Assembly (NCBI GenBank): GCA_036381495.1 | Contig: DASVCS010000132.1 | Location: 1-30,707, forward strand | Origin: DASVCS01 sp036381495 | GTDB taxonomy: Bacteria > Gemmatimonadota > Gemmatimonadetes > Longimicrobiales > RSA9 | Length of the DNA: 30,707 nt | Direction of reading: 5' to 3' | Shown here: piece by piece, positions 15,374-23,858 of the stretch | Layout: each line of letters opens with the position of its first letter | Numbering within the stretch: the first letter of the stretch is position 1 | Translations under genes and position numbers: made by a program | Notes under the pieces: model-generated | Database searches by the model: none | What the model was told of the DNA's origin: nothing | The model's input: the letters and a program-made list of their open reading frames with translations, nothing else

Positions 15374-16207
15374 CTACGGGATCTTGCGCCCCAATGCCTC
15401 GATCATGTGGCGTACGCGCCGGGCGTCCGGCGCCTCCGGCGCGGAGCTGAGATAGCTTTCGAGATCGGCGATCGCCTCGTCGACGCGGCCGGCGCGGGCC
15501 AGGAGCATGCCGCGATCGCGCAGTTCGCCCACCGCCCCGGGCCGGATCAGCAGGATCCGCTCGATCGCCGCGAGCGCCCGCCGATCATCCCGCGCGTTGA
15601 GGTGAATCGCCTTGAGGTTCTTGAGCAACCGGACGAGCATGTCCTTCTTGCCGGCGGGTTCGAGGAACTCGGGCTGGAGTCGGACCAGTCCGCCGTAGAC
15701 GCGGTCGAGCAGTTCCTGCGCCTGGTCCTCAAAGCGGAACCGGCCGCCATCGAACGGATCGAGCAACACGTTGACGACCTCGCCCTGATAGCGGACGAGG
15801 AAGTGGCCCGGGAAGCCGATCCCCGCCAGCGGCAGTCCCAACCGCCAGCCGACTTCGAGGTAGACCACGCTGAGCGAGATCGGGACGCCGACGCGGCGGT
15901 CGAGCACGTCGTTCAGGTACGAGTTGTGCGGATCGTAGTACGCTTCGGCGTTCCCGCGGAACTTCTCTTCATCGAAGAGGACGCGGTTCACCTCCTGGAG
16001 GACCAGGAGCGGCGCCGTCTCGTTGCCGAGTCGATCGCGAACCCGCTCGGCCAACAGGTCCAGGCGCCGGAGATACGGCGCGACCGCGAGCTGCGGGTAC
16101 TCCTCGGCCGCGATCAGCAATGCCGCGGCCGCGAGATCGATCTCGGAATCCGGCTCCGAGGCGAGCGCGGCGAAGCGCGCACGGACCGACAGCGCGGGCG
16201 CACTCAC
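15374..16207 (-). CDS. SirB1 family transglutaminase-like/TPR protein
   Basis: About 277 residues. The N-terminal half carries the SirB1 (transglutaminase-like core) signature: LLIAAEEYPQL, then NSYLNDVLDRRVGVPISLS, VYLEVGWRLGLPLAGIGFPGHFLVR and DPFDGG. The C-terminal half is helical (LKNLKAIHLNARDDRRALAAIERIL and GRVDEAIADLESYL), resembling a pair of TPR units. The biochemical role of the family is not settled, and the canonical transglutaminase cysteine is not evident. The GTG at 16207 is chosen because AGGA lies four bases before it, the same arrangement as at ygfZ, and the conserved region follows at once. The frame stays open to an ATG at 16291, which would add 28 low-complexity residues and is the alternative. 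It is probably the first gene of the SirB1-ygfZ-Nramp transcript. Confidence 0.85.
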   Translation of the reverse strand: MSAPALSVRARFAALASEPDSEIDLAAAALLIAAEEYPQLAVAPYLRRLDLLAERVRDRLGNETAPLLVLQEVNRVLFDEEKFRGNAEAYYDPHNSYLNDVLDRRVGVPISLSVVYLEVGWRLGLPLAGIGFPGHFLVRYQGEVVNVLLDPFDGGRFRFEDQAQELLDRVYGGLVRLQPEFLEPAGKKDMLVRLLKNLKAIHLNARDDRRALAAIERILLIRPGAVGELRDRGMLLARAGRVDEAIADLESYLSSAPEAPDARRVRHMIEALGRKIP

Positions 16208-16380
16208 GCCATCCTCGCCCGCGCTGGCCCGTGATCGACCCGCTCCAGATGCACGGCCGTCATTCCTCGCCATCTCCATGGTGATCCGCATGGGGCGCCG
16301 ACCGGCCCACGACGGAGCCGTTCATGGACGCGGTGAAGCGCGTCGCGCCGCTCCCGACCCCGCCCCACGACGCGCATCCC

Positions 16381-16410
16381 AAGTTAAGGGCCCGGAGAAC
16401 CGTCCGGCAA
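16381..16410 (-). promoter_or_regulatory. Candidate promoter for the SirB1-ygfZ-Nramp transcript
   Basis: On the minus strand, TTGCCG (16405-16410), an 18-base spacer and TAACTT (16381-16386). Transcription would begin near 16374, upstream of both possible SirB1 starts. The boxes resemble those proposed for lpdA and lipA. Confidence 0.45.
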
Positions 16411-16466
16411 CCGCCACGCTCGGACCGGCGCCCGGACCGGCGCCGCCCGGCGGAGCGTTCGACACG

Positions 16467-16856
16467 TCAGCGCAAGCCGCCGACCTGCTCGGCAAGCCGC
16501 CGCGTGTCGAAGTACGCGCGGAACCGGCCGACCGTCCGATCCCGGAATTCGAGCACGCTGACGCCGTCGTACGAGAACGCATGCCCGTCGACCGCCTCAC
16601 CGCGGGTCGTCCACTCCAGTGCAGCGATTCCGTTCCCCTCGATCACGCGCCGGAAATCGGAATGGAGGACCCGGAACGTGCGACGATAGGTCTCCCAGAA
16701 CTCCTGGACCTCTGCCCGGCCGCAGTGCAGCCGGTGATGCAGCGGATTGCGCAGTTCCGCGTCCGGGGCGAAAAGCGAGACGATCGGCTCGAGCTCCCGC
16801 CCGTCCTCGAGACGATGCAGTGCATCGATGAATGCGTCGACCCGCTCACTCGCCAT
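16467..16856 (-). CDS. NTF2-like / SnoaL-like small protein
   Basis: A 129-residue protein with the NTF2-like cone-fold pattern: ERVDAFIDALHRLEDGRELE, then LFAPDAELRNPL, VQEFWETYRRTFRVLHSDF, GIAALEWTTRGE and ISVLEF-type strands (GVSVLEFRDRTVGRFRAYFD). Length matches single-domain SnoaL-like proteins, which include polyketide cyclases, isomerases and many binding proteins. No catalytic pair can be assigned, so no reaction is proposed. The ATG at 16856 is supported by GAGGGGA a few bases upstream; the frame could extend seven codons. It is 31 bp downstream of the zinc-ribbon gene, likely one transcript. Confidence 0.82.
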   Translation of the reverse strand: MASERVDAFIDALHRLEDGRELEPIVSLFAPDAELRNPLHHRLHCGRAEVQEFWETYRRTFRVLHSDFRRVIEGNGIAALEWTTRGEAVDGHAFSYDGVSVLEFRDRTVGRFRAYFDTRRLAEQVGGLR

Positions 16857-16887
16857 GGCTCCCCTCACTGGCGACACACGCCGGACC

Positions 16888-17202
16888 TCAGGCCGCCTCC
16901 CTCTCGTCGCCGCCTTCGCCGCGACTCAGGTCGAGTGCCGCCGCCCGACCGCAGTTGTGGCAGTACAGGACCACCGTGTAGTCGCCCTCCGGCTTCGTCG
17001 GGATCGCCGCGCCGCGCTCCATGCTCCGCGCATCCAGGAAGGCGACCACCTCGATCGTATCCGGGCCGCAGTGCGGACAGGGAATGTTCGACGGATCCTC
17101 CAGATACGACAGGGCCAGCGACAGACCGTCCTGTGCGTCGAACTCCGGCGGACCATCCGCATCGTCGTAGTCGGCGCCCTTCGGGCCCGTGGGATCGGCC
17201 AT
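16888..17202 (-). CDS. Small zinc-ribbon-like protein
   Basis: A 104-residue acidic protein with two CxxC knuckles, CPHC (C42, C45) and CHNC (C81, C84), separated by 35 residues of predicted beta strand (IEVVAFLDARSM, then GDYTVVLYCHNCGRAAALDL). This is a zinc-ribbon arrangement seen in nucleic-acid-associated and many uncharacterised proteins. I do not recognise the family. The start at 17202 has GGAG eight bases upstream; the longer frame to 17487 is Arg/Pro-rich and unlikely to be coding. It probably leads a short transcript with the NTF2-like gene downstream. Confidence 0.72.
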   Translation of the reverse strand: MADPTGPKGADYDDADGPPEFDAQDGLSLALSYLEDPSNIPCPHCGPDTIEVVAFLDARSMERGAAIPTKPEGDYTVVLYCHNCGRAAALDLSRGEGGDEREAA

Positions 17203-17504
17203 CTCGTCTGCTCCCGCCGAACGGTTCCGGCGCCGAAAGGCGCAACATCCATTCCCGGCCCACCCCCCGCGCACGGCCGCACCAAGCACCGGTGCACAAC
17301 GCGCGCCCGGCGCGGCGCGCGCCGGCGGGCCAGCAGGGCACCGGCCGTAGCCATACACCGGCCAAACTTCGGTGTTCGTTCGGGGTACATGAATGCGGCC
17401 GATGGACGCGGACGGCGGCGCCGTGCGCGCCCGCGGCCGCCGACCGACCCGCGTACGGGCGGCGGGATTGCGATACGGAGCAGGCATTGCATTCGAAGGA
17501 ACCG

Positions 17505-17861
17505 ATGATGGCCGGCAACCTTTCGCTCCTGCGGGAGCTGGTGGAGAACATTCGTGAGACTGGAATGGTGGCGGCGCGGAAGCGTCGCGAAGTCATGGCG
17601 TTGCAGAATCGGCGCAAGGCGCTGCACGTCGAGATCCGGAACCGGTTGATGGAGCAGGCCGAGGCGCGTGGCGCGCGGCTCTCGGTCACGGCGGCGATGG
17701 ATGATGCGCGGGCGCATCCGGAGTACGTGGCGTGTCTGGATGAGATCGCGCTCAAGCAGTTCGAGGCCGATGCCGCCGAGGTGGCGTACGTGACGGCGCG
17801 CGCGCTCTTCGAGGCGGCGGTGGCGCATCCGGACGAGGCGGGGCGGTTGGCCGCGGCGTGA
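17505..17861 (+). CDS. Small helical hypothetical protein
   Basis: A 118-residue, almost entirely helical protein without Cys/His clusters or membrane segments beyond the amphipathic N-terminus (NLSLLRELVENIRETGMVAA, then ARKRREVMALQNRRKALHVEI). The amphipathic charged pattern suggests a coiled coil or helical bundle. I do not recognise the family. AGGA in GAAGGAACCG lies five bases before two adjacent ATGs (17505 and 17508). It is divergent from the zinc-ribbon gene and followed by 200 bp before selD. GC-rich codon use is in keeping with neighbours, which supports a real gene over a chance frame. Confidence 0.6.
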   Translation: MMAGNLSLLRELVENIRETGMVAARKRREVMALQNRRKALHVEIRNRLMEQAEARGARLSVTAAMDDARAHPEYVACLDEIALKQFEADAAEVAYVTARALFEAAVAHPDEAGRLAAA

Positions 17862-18050
17862 GCCCGCGGCGGCCGACGACCGACGCGATCGCGGGTGTTG
17901 TCGCCCGGCGTGGGCGATGCGATCCTGGGGCGCAGGGGACGCGCGGGTGGAGAACACGGTCGCCGGTTCGCGCGGGTGCGACGCCGGCGGACCGGCACCG
18001 CGGGCGCCATTGCCGCGCCGGCTCCACTGTCGCGCCGCTCGGGCCGCCCC

Positions 18051-18056
18051 TACATT
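18051..18056 (+). promoter_or_regulatory. Possible -10 box of a near-leaderless selD transcript
   Basis: TACATT lies eight bases before the selD ATG and no ribosome site is visible, so a transcript starting at or next to the ATG is possible. No good -35 at proper spacing was found. Weak call. Confidence 0.25.
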
Positions 18057-18063
18057 CCCGGGC

Positions 18064-19137
18064 ATGACGGCTTCGACCCCCGAACCGAGGGACCAGCGTG
18101 AGCGGCTGCGCCTGACGCAGCTCTCACACGGCGCCGGTTGAGCGTGTAAGCTCGGCAGCGCCGAGTTGACGCAGGTTCTGCGTCACCTGGTTCCGTTCCA
18201 CGATCCGGCCGTGCTGGTGGATGCGTCGACGTCGGATGACGCGGCGGTCTACCGCATCGATGCCGACCGAGCGCTGGTCGCGACGGTGGACTTCTTCACG
18301 CCCATTGTCGACGACGCGTACGATTTCGGTCGCATCGCGGCCGCGAACGCCCTGTCGGACATCTACGCGATGGGCGCGAGGCCGCTCCTTGCCCTGAACC
18401 TGGTGGGTTTCCCGCGGGACCGGCTGGGCGAGGGGGTGCTCGAGGAGATCATCCGGGGCGGCGGCGAGGCCGCGCGGCAGGCCGGCGTGGCGGTGATCGG
18501 CGGCCATTCGGTCGACGACCCCGAGCCGAAGTTCGGCATGTGCGTGATCGGCGAGGCGGCGCCGGATGCGCTGGTCCGCAACTCGACGGCGCAGGCGGGC
18601 GACCGGCTGGTCCTGACGAAGCCGCTGGGTACGGGCGTCATCGCGACAGCGATCAAGCGAGGCGCGGCCGGACCGGACGCGGTGCGCGCTGCGGTCGAGA
18701 GCATGGCGACGTTGAACCGGCGCGCGGCCGAGGCCATGCTGCACGCGGGCGCGCACGCGGCGACCGACGTGACCGGCTACGGTCTGATCGGCCATCTCCA
18801 CGAGATGATGCGGGCGAGCGGGCTCTCGGCTCGCATCACCGCATCCGCGCCGCCGCTGCTGCCCGGCGCTCTCGAACTCGCGGCGCAGGGGTTCGTCGCC
18901 GGCGGGACGCGGCGGAACATGGCCGACCTCGAGACCGAGATCGACTGGGAGGCGACGGTCGCGGAGCCGTTACGGATCCTGCTCCACGATGCCCAGACAT
19001 CCGGCGGACTGCTGATCGCCGTGGCGCCGGAACGGCTGGGTGAGCTGCTCGACGAACTGGTTCAGGCGGGCGCGCCGGCCGCCGCTGTCGGCGAGGTCGT
19101 CCCCGGACCCGCAGGACGCATCACCATCGCGGCGTGA
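18064..19137 (+). CDS. selD: Selenide, water dikinase SelD with in-frame UGA (selenocysteine)
   Basis: SelD makes selenophosphate from selenide and ATP, the selenium donor for selenocysteine. The conventional frame from 18166 lacks the N-terminus, but the same frame upstream, from ATG 18064, reads RLRLTQLSHGAG, then TGA (18139-18141), then ACKLGSAELTQVLRHL. This aligns with the E. coli SelD segment SHGAGCGCK, placing the UGA at residue 26, exactly at catalytic Cys17; C28 and K29 match the following conserved Cys and Lys. A SECIS-like hairpin starts directly after the UGA. Downstream are the ATP-site features DASTSDDAAVYRI, TVDFFTPIVDD, FGRIAAANALSDIYAMGA, GGHSVDDPEPKFG and DAQTSGGLL. Full length would be 357 residues, normal for SelD. 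Sec-type SelD proteins are known. Reading as a selenoprotein assumes SelA/SelB/SelC elsewhere in the genome. Confidence 0.9.
18142..18172 (+). promoter_or_regulatory. SECIS-like hairpin following the selD UGA
   Basis: Immediately after the UGA: GCGT (18142-18145) pairs with ACGC (18169-18172), AA with TT, and the upper stem CTCGGC (18151-18156) pairs perfectly with GCCGAG (18160-18165) around the loop AGC. The apex is about 16 bases from the UGA, within the range for bacterial SECIS elements read by SelB. The loop is not the E. coli type, as expected from the variability of bacterial SECIS. Confidence 0.7.
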
Positions 19138-19259
19138 CGCGCGGGATGCTCCCAACGCGTGGCCGAGTCGCTCCGATGCGGAGGCCGCGAGGGATGGGGG
19201 TTCGAAAGACGTCGCGAACCGGCGGGCGCCGCGATGACGGCGGTTCGGACGTCGCCGGC

Positions 19260-19832
19260 TCACTCCCCGGCGTCTTCTTCCTGTCGCGTGAAGATCATCG
19301 TGAGTTCGCCGCGCACCGGGTCGCGTAGCTGTTCGTCCTCGAACTCGGGCGCCAGCTCGAGCAACCGGTCCAGCGGGACATCGACCTCGCCCACGAACGA
19401 GAGCGAGCCCGTGCTCGCATTGAAGGCAAGCTCCACGCGTTGCGGCAGCAGCAGCCGCTGCGCATCGGCCTCGGAGCCGAACTCGAGACGCACCCCGTCC
19501 GGCAGCGTCGTGAACTCGCCGTCGATCACCTCGAACCGCCCGGTCGACAGATAGCGGAACACGATCTGGAACGTCCCGTCCCGCGCCAGGTTGAGCTGCG
19601 GCGGTACACCCGGATCCAACCGCTCCGCAATGTGGACGACCGGCAACGAGCCGAGCGGATCGAACGTCAGCGTCGCCGGGTCGTAGAACCCGACGACCGC
19701 GTCCACATCGAGCCCCGGCGCGAAGGGCTCGTCATCATCGTCGCAACCCGCCAGGACGATGGCCGCGGCCGCGATCGGGAACACCACACGCGCAAGCCGC
19801 ACACCGAGACCGCCGACCGGCCTACCCCTCAT
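19260..19832 (-). CDS. Predicted lipoprotein of unknown function
   Basis: A 190-residue protein with a lipoprotein signal: basic N-terminus, hydrophobic run VVFPIAAAAIVLAGC with lipobox LAGC (C30) and then four Asp residues. The mature part is beta-rich (VDAVVGFYDPATLTFDPLGSLPV, TFQIVFRYLSTGRFEVIDGEFT, VELAFNASTGSLSFVGEVDVPL) with no known motif; the strand pattern suggests a small beta-barrel or sandwich. GGAGGG at 19839-19844, six bases upstream, fixes the ATG at 19832. The open frame extending to 20303 is low-complexity spacer and not part of the gene. It is convergent with selD. Confidence 0.75.
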   Translation of the reverse strand: MRGRPVGGLGVRLARVVFPIAAAAIVLAGCDDDDEPFAPGLDVDAVVGFYDPATLTFDPLGSLPVVHIAERLDPGVPPQLNLARDGTFQIVFRYLSTGRFEVIDGEFTTLPDGVRLEFGSEADAQRLLLPQRVELAFNASTGSLSFVGEVDVPLDRLLELAPEFEDEQLRDPVRGELTMIFTRQEEDAGE

Positions 19833-20302
19833 CGAGCGCCCTCCATTCATCCCATCTGGAGACGATACCCCGTCGTCCGCCATGGCTCGGCGCGCGACGA
19901 CGCCCGGTCCGCCGCCGCGCGACGCACCGGGCACGACTCGCGCCCCGGCCCGGACAGACTCCTCTAAACACCGGACGCCGCGCGGGTTCCAATCGTCACT
20001 TCCAGCCGCCGTGCGCGTGCCCCTGTGGCCCGCCGCCCGCCGATGCCACGGGGCCCGAGGCGCCCATTCCCGCTCCCATCCCCTCCCGATCCCCGTCCCG
20101 TGCGCGAGCGCGTGCGCGTCCTCGCCGCCCCATGATCCCGCCCCCGAACCCGATCCCGTCGGCGCCGCGGAGGCGCCGATCCCGTAAACGTAAACGTTCC
20201 CGCTCCAGGCGGCGCAGCCGCCGCTCCCGCTCCCGGCCGTTCCCCTCCAGCTCCCCGCCCTCCCCGGGCCGTCCTCCCCTCCACCGCACCCCCTCCCGGG
20301 CA

Positions 20303-20329
20303 CCCCAGCCCCAGCCCCAGCCCCAGCCC
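20303..20329 (-). repeat. GGGGCT tandem repeat, predicted G-quadruplex
   Basis: On the minus strand GGG is followed by four GGGG runs separated by CT, a strong intramolecular G-quadruplex pattern. It lies 18 bases past the lpdA stop, on the transcribed-RNA-sense strand, just after a 7-bp hairpin. Confidence 0.7.
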
Positions 20330-20346
20330 GGGCGCCTTCGGCGCCC
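20330..20346 (-). terminator. Hairpin abutting the lpdA stop codon (possible terminator or mRNA 3' end)
   Basis: GGGCGCC and GGCGCCC form a perfect 7-bp stem with a 3-base loop starting at the base after the lpdA TAG. No U-tract follows; instead a G-quadruplex repeat does. It may stabilise or end the transcript rather than act as a standard intrinsic terminator. Confidence 0.5.
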
Positions 20347-21780
<1,434 letters not shown>

Positions 21781-21822
21781 GCCTCACCTCGTGGTTCAAG
21801 TGCCTATTCGGAACCGGAGCGC

Positions 21823-21851
21823 AAGTTATCGCGGGCCGCTTTCGGGGACAA
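21823..21851 (-). promoter_or_regulatory. Candidate lpdA promoter
   Basis: On the minus strand, TTGTCC (21846-21851), a 17-base spacer and TAACTT (21823-21828). A start near 21816 gives a leader of about 36 bases containing the GAGGTGA ribosome site. Confidence 0.5.
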
Positions 21852-22134
21852 CCGGGGCGGGTGGGATGCGCGGGGCCACGCGATAGAGGTTCGCGAAGAC
21901 GAGAGGGTGAGGGGGGATCGAAAGGCCTCCCGATTCGGTGAACCTGACACGAGTTCTCCACGATGCCCGTCGAGACGGTCGAGGTGCTTGATCGTGTGAA
22001 GACCTGCCGCCAGCGATCGGGCCGCCCATGTCTTGCGAGGGCTTGGCCCGCCGGTTCAGGCGAGGGCCGAGACGGCGACGACCGGGATGGCGAGGCGACG
22101 GGGGCTCGAGATCCTCACGTTCGGACGCGGCGCC

Positions 22135-22375
22135 GCCACGGCCACGATCCGGTGGGCCGGGGAGATCGCGACAGCGGATGCGATCGACTTCGCAGGGCAC
22201 CTTGCCGATGCGAACATCATCAACAACAGTTGGGGCGGCGGCGCACCGAGCGATGCCATCACCGCCGCTCAGCTGATTCAGCGGATCCGGAATGCCGCGG
22301 ATGACCGGGGTTCAAGTCTCGACTTCGGCTCCGGCAAGCTGAACACAGGCCGGCTGGTCCCTCCTCCGCCGCGGG
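22135..22375 (+). pseudogene. Remnant of a subtilisin-like serine protease
   Basis: One frame reads ADAIDFAGHLADANIINNSWGG, close to the subtilase segment where the helix before the strand with the NxSWG motif lies, then jumps to AADDRGSSLDFGSGKLNTGRLV, which resembles the C-terminal end of an S8 catalytic domain. The catalytic Asp and His regions before it, and the oxyanion Asn and GTSMA serine that should come between, are absent. No ribosome site precedes it. This looks like a subtilase reduced by an internal deletion and loss of its 5' end. It could alternatively be a very short chance similarity; the SWGG and GSGKLN pairing in the right order argues against that. Confidence 0.5.
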
Positions 22376-22444
22376 AGCGGGAGCCGTGTGAGCCGGCCCC
22401 GCAGATCATCTGCGACCCGCTTTTAGCGGGATCGAACCCTTCGC

Positions 22445-22480
22445 CGAGGGTATCCGACGCGGCCGCGCCGGATACCCTCG
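22445..22480. repeat. 12-bp perfect inverted repeat upstream of the propeller lipoprotein
   Basis: CGAGGGTATCCG and CGGATACCCTCG flank a 12-base centre that itself contains the palindrome GCGGCCGC. It ends 22 bases before the next gene's ATG and 12 before its ribosome site. It may be an operator, a cruciform or an mRNA hairpin; no T-tract follows, so terminator use is unlikely. Confidence 0.65.
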
Positions 22481-22501
22481 CGGATCGCCCGGGAGGACGT
22501 A

Positions 22502-23653
22502 ATGGTCATGCCGTGGTCGCGATCATACCTGTTCTGCATTCTCCTCCTCGCGGCGTGTGATCGGCCGCCGACGCAGCCGGCGGGCGGCGCCGATACCGTG
22601 GTCCTGCTCGGCAGCGAGGCGGGGGAGATCCTGGTCGTGGATCCGGGGCCGTCATTGTTCGACGGGCCCGAGCGGCGGATCCCGATTCCGCGGTTCCTTG
22701 ACGCGTTCGCTCTCTCACCCGACGGCGCGACCGTCTACTTCACCGCGTTCGAAACGCTGCCGGAACGAAAGCTTCACGCCTTCGACCTGCGCCGTCTCGA
22801 TATGGTGCGAGCGCGAGCGATCGCCGATATCCTCGGGACCGACGACACACAGGATGTCGTGGATTCCGGTGGCCAGGCGATCACGGTCTCGCCGGATGGA
22901 ACCACTCTGTTCATCGCCGGCTGGCGCTCCGGCGAGGGCGCGCTCGGGATCGGGGTCGTGGATGCGCGGAGCTTCGAGCTGGTCGGGTTCGTGGGTCCGC
23001 TACGCGTCCGCGCGTACGGCCTGGCCACACTTTCGCCGGGTGCGGGCCGGCCTGAGGGCGCGGTGCTCGCGCTGGGCCGGCGTCCCGGGCGCACGGATCC
23101 GTCGGACGTATATCTGTTCGTCATAGATCCAGAGCGGCAGGAGGTGATCGACTCGATGGCGGGGGTGGTCGCGGACACGTCCGCGTATCAGGTGGTCCCC
23201 GCGGCCGACGGGCGGCATGTATACCTGAGCGGTTCGTACTCGCTGACCCGATACGATCTCGAAGCGCGTGCGCTCCGCGAGCATGTCCGGCTGCCGACGC
23301 TCGGGTGGCTGACGCTGGCTCGGGATGGCCACGAGCTCTACCGATCAGACAAGAGGGTGGATCCCTACATTCCCGGCGAGGGCCGTGTCTTCGTGTTCGG
23401 ACCGGACCTCGACGAGCGTGAGCCGGTCGACCTTTCGGGTTACCCCGAGGCCGGCTCCCCGCCGATTGTCCTGTCAGCCGCGTCGAGCCGCGATGGCGAG
23501 TTCCTCTATGTGGTCACGGGAACGGCCAGCTTCGAGCGCTCACCCCCGTACCAGCCGGCGCGTCTCTTCGTCGTCCGGCTAGCTGATCGCGCGGTCGAGC
23601 GCGTCATCCAGCTCGGTAGCTGGAACGTCGGACCGCCCATCGTCGTGCCGTAG
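22502..23653 (+). CDS. Beta-propeller lipoprotein
   Basis: A 383-residue protein with a lipoprotein signal ending LLLAAC (C19). The mature part shows repeated propeller blades: DAFALSPDGATVYFTAFE, QAITVSPDGTTLFIAGWR, YQVVPAADGRHVYLSGSY, WLTLARDGHELYRSDK and SAASSRDGEFLYVVTG, each with the SPDG-type turn of YVTN/NHL/WD-like propellers. Such proteins bind ligands or other proteins at the cell envelope; no enzymatic residues are evident and the role is unknown. GGAGG at 22492-22496 lies five bases before the ATG. It sits in the island between pdhC and lpdA. Whether it belongs with the restriction-modification genes is not shown. Confidence 0.82.
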   Translation: MVMPWSRSYLFCILLLAACDRPPTQPAGGADTVVLLGSEAGEILVVDPGPSLFDGPERRIPIPRFLDAFALSPDGATVYFTAFETLPERKLHAFDLRRLDMVRARAIADILGTDDTQDVVDSGGQAITVSPDGTTLFIAGWRSGEGALGIGVVDARSFELVGFVGPLRVRAYGLATLSPGAGRPEGAVLALGRRPGRTDPSDVYLFVIDPERQEVIDSMAGVVADTSAYQVVPAADGRHVYLSGSYSLTRYDLEARALREHVRLPTLGWLTLARDGHELYRSDKRVDPYIPGEGRVFVFGPDLDEREPVDLSGYPEAGSPPIVLSAASSRDGEFLYVVTGTASFERSPPYQPARLFVVRLADRAVERVIQLGSWNVGPPIVVP

Positions 23654-23782
23654 AGTCGCCACAGACCGAACGCCCCGAGGCGCTGCCGGTGGGCGTGTTC
23701 ACCGGCCGCGTGACGCTCTTCAGGCGAATGCGCGACATCTCGTTCCGGGAGATGCACGACAGCGAAGCATCCCATCCTCCTA

Positions 23783-23811
23783 TGGCCACACGATCCCGAT
23801 GTGCGTAACTT
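23783..23811 (+). promoter_or_regulatory. Candidate promoter of the methyltransferase gene
   Basis: TGGCCA (23783-23788), a 17-base spacer and TAACTT (23806-23811). A start near 23818 would leave a leader of about 40 bases with AGGA eight bases before the ATG. The -35 matches consensus at four of six positions. Confidence 0.4.
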
Positions 23812-23858
23812 CGGAGCGGGATTCTGCACGTGCCGAAGCAAAGTCCAGGACGTAACCG

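Larger units (their letters stand above)
19833..20346. other. 514-bp low-complexity spacer between the lipoprotein gene and lpdA
   Basis: No credible gene. The plus strand is pyrimidine-rich (runs of CCCGCTCC-type units) and therefore G-rich on the minus strand. It contains hairpins at 20159-20179 (TCGGCGCC/GGCGCCGA) and around 20209-20223 (GGCGGC/GCCGCC), a TAAACG dimer near 20186-20196, and the G-run and hairpin directly behind lpdA. Confidence 0.6.

Noticed and set aside
14129..16234. 701-codon plus-strand open frame, and similar long antisense frames at 9843-11171 and 11524-12951
   Set aside because: They lie opposite clearly conserved genes (ygfZ, SirB1-like, GH3, DUF155), are rich in Arg, Asp and His with no domain motif, and arise from GC-rich codon bias on the other strand.
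16023..17504. Long plus-strand frame running into the small helical protein
   Set aside because: It crosses the SirB1-like, NTF2-like and zinc-ribbon genes on the opposite strand; only the part after ATG 17505, with its own ribosome site, looks coding.
19155..19230. tRNA-like pieces (TGGCCGAGTCG and GGGGGTTCGAAAG) between selD and the lipoprotein gene; considered as a serine- or Sec-type tRNA because of selD
   Set aside because: No acceptor stem, no anticodon stem at the right spacing and no pairing in the T-arm.
19833..20303. N-terminal extension of the lipoprotein frame to 347 codons
   Set aside because: The extra part is Gly/Arg low-complexity spacer; the lipoprotein signal and a GGAGGG ribosome site define the start at 19832.
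22295..22440. T-arm-like strings GGTTCAAGTC (plus) and GGGTTCGATCCC (minus)
   Set aside because: Neither is flanked by a T-stem of five pairs, and no cloverleaf can be drawn.
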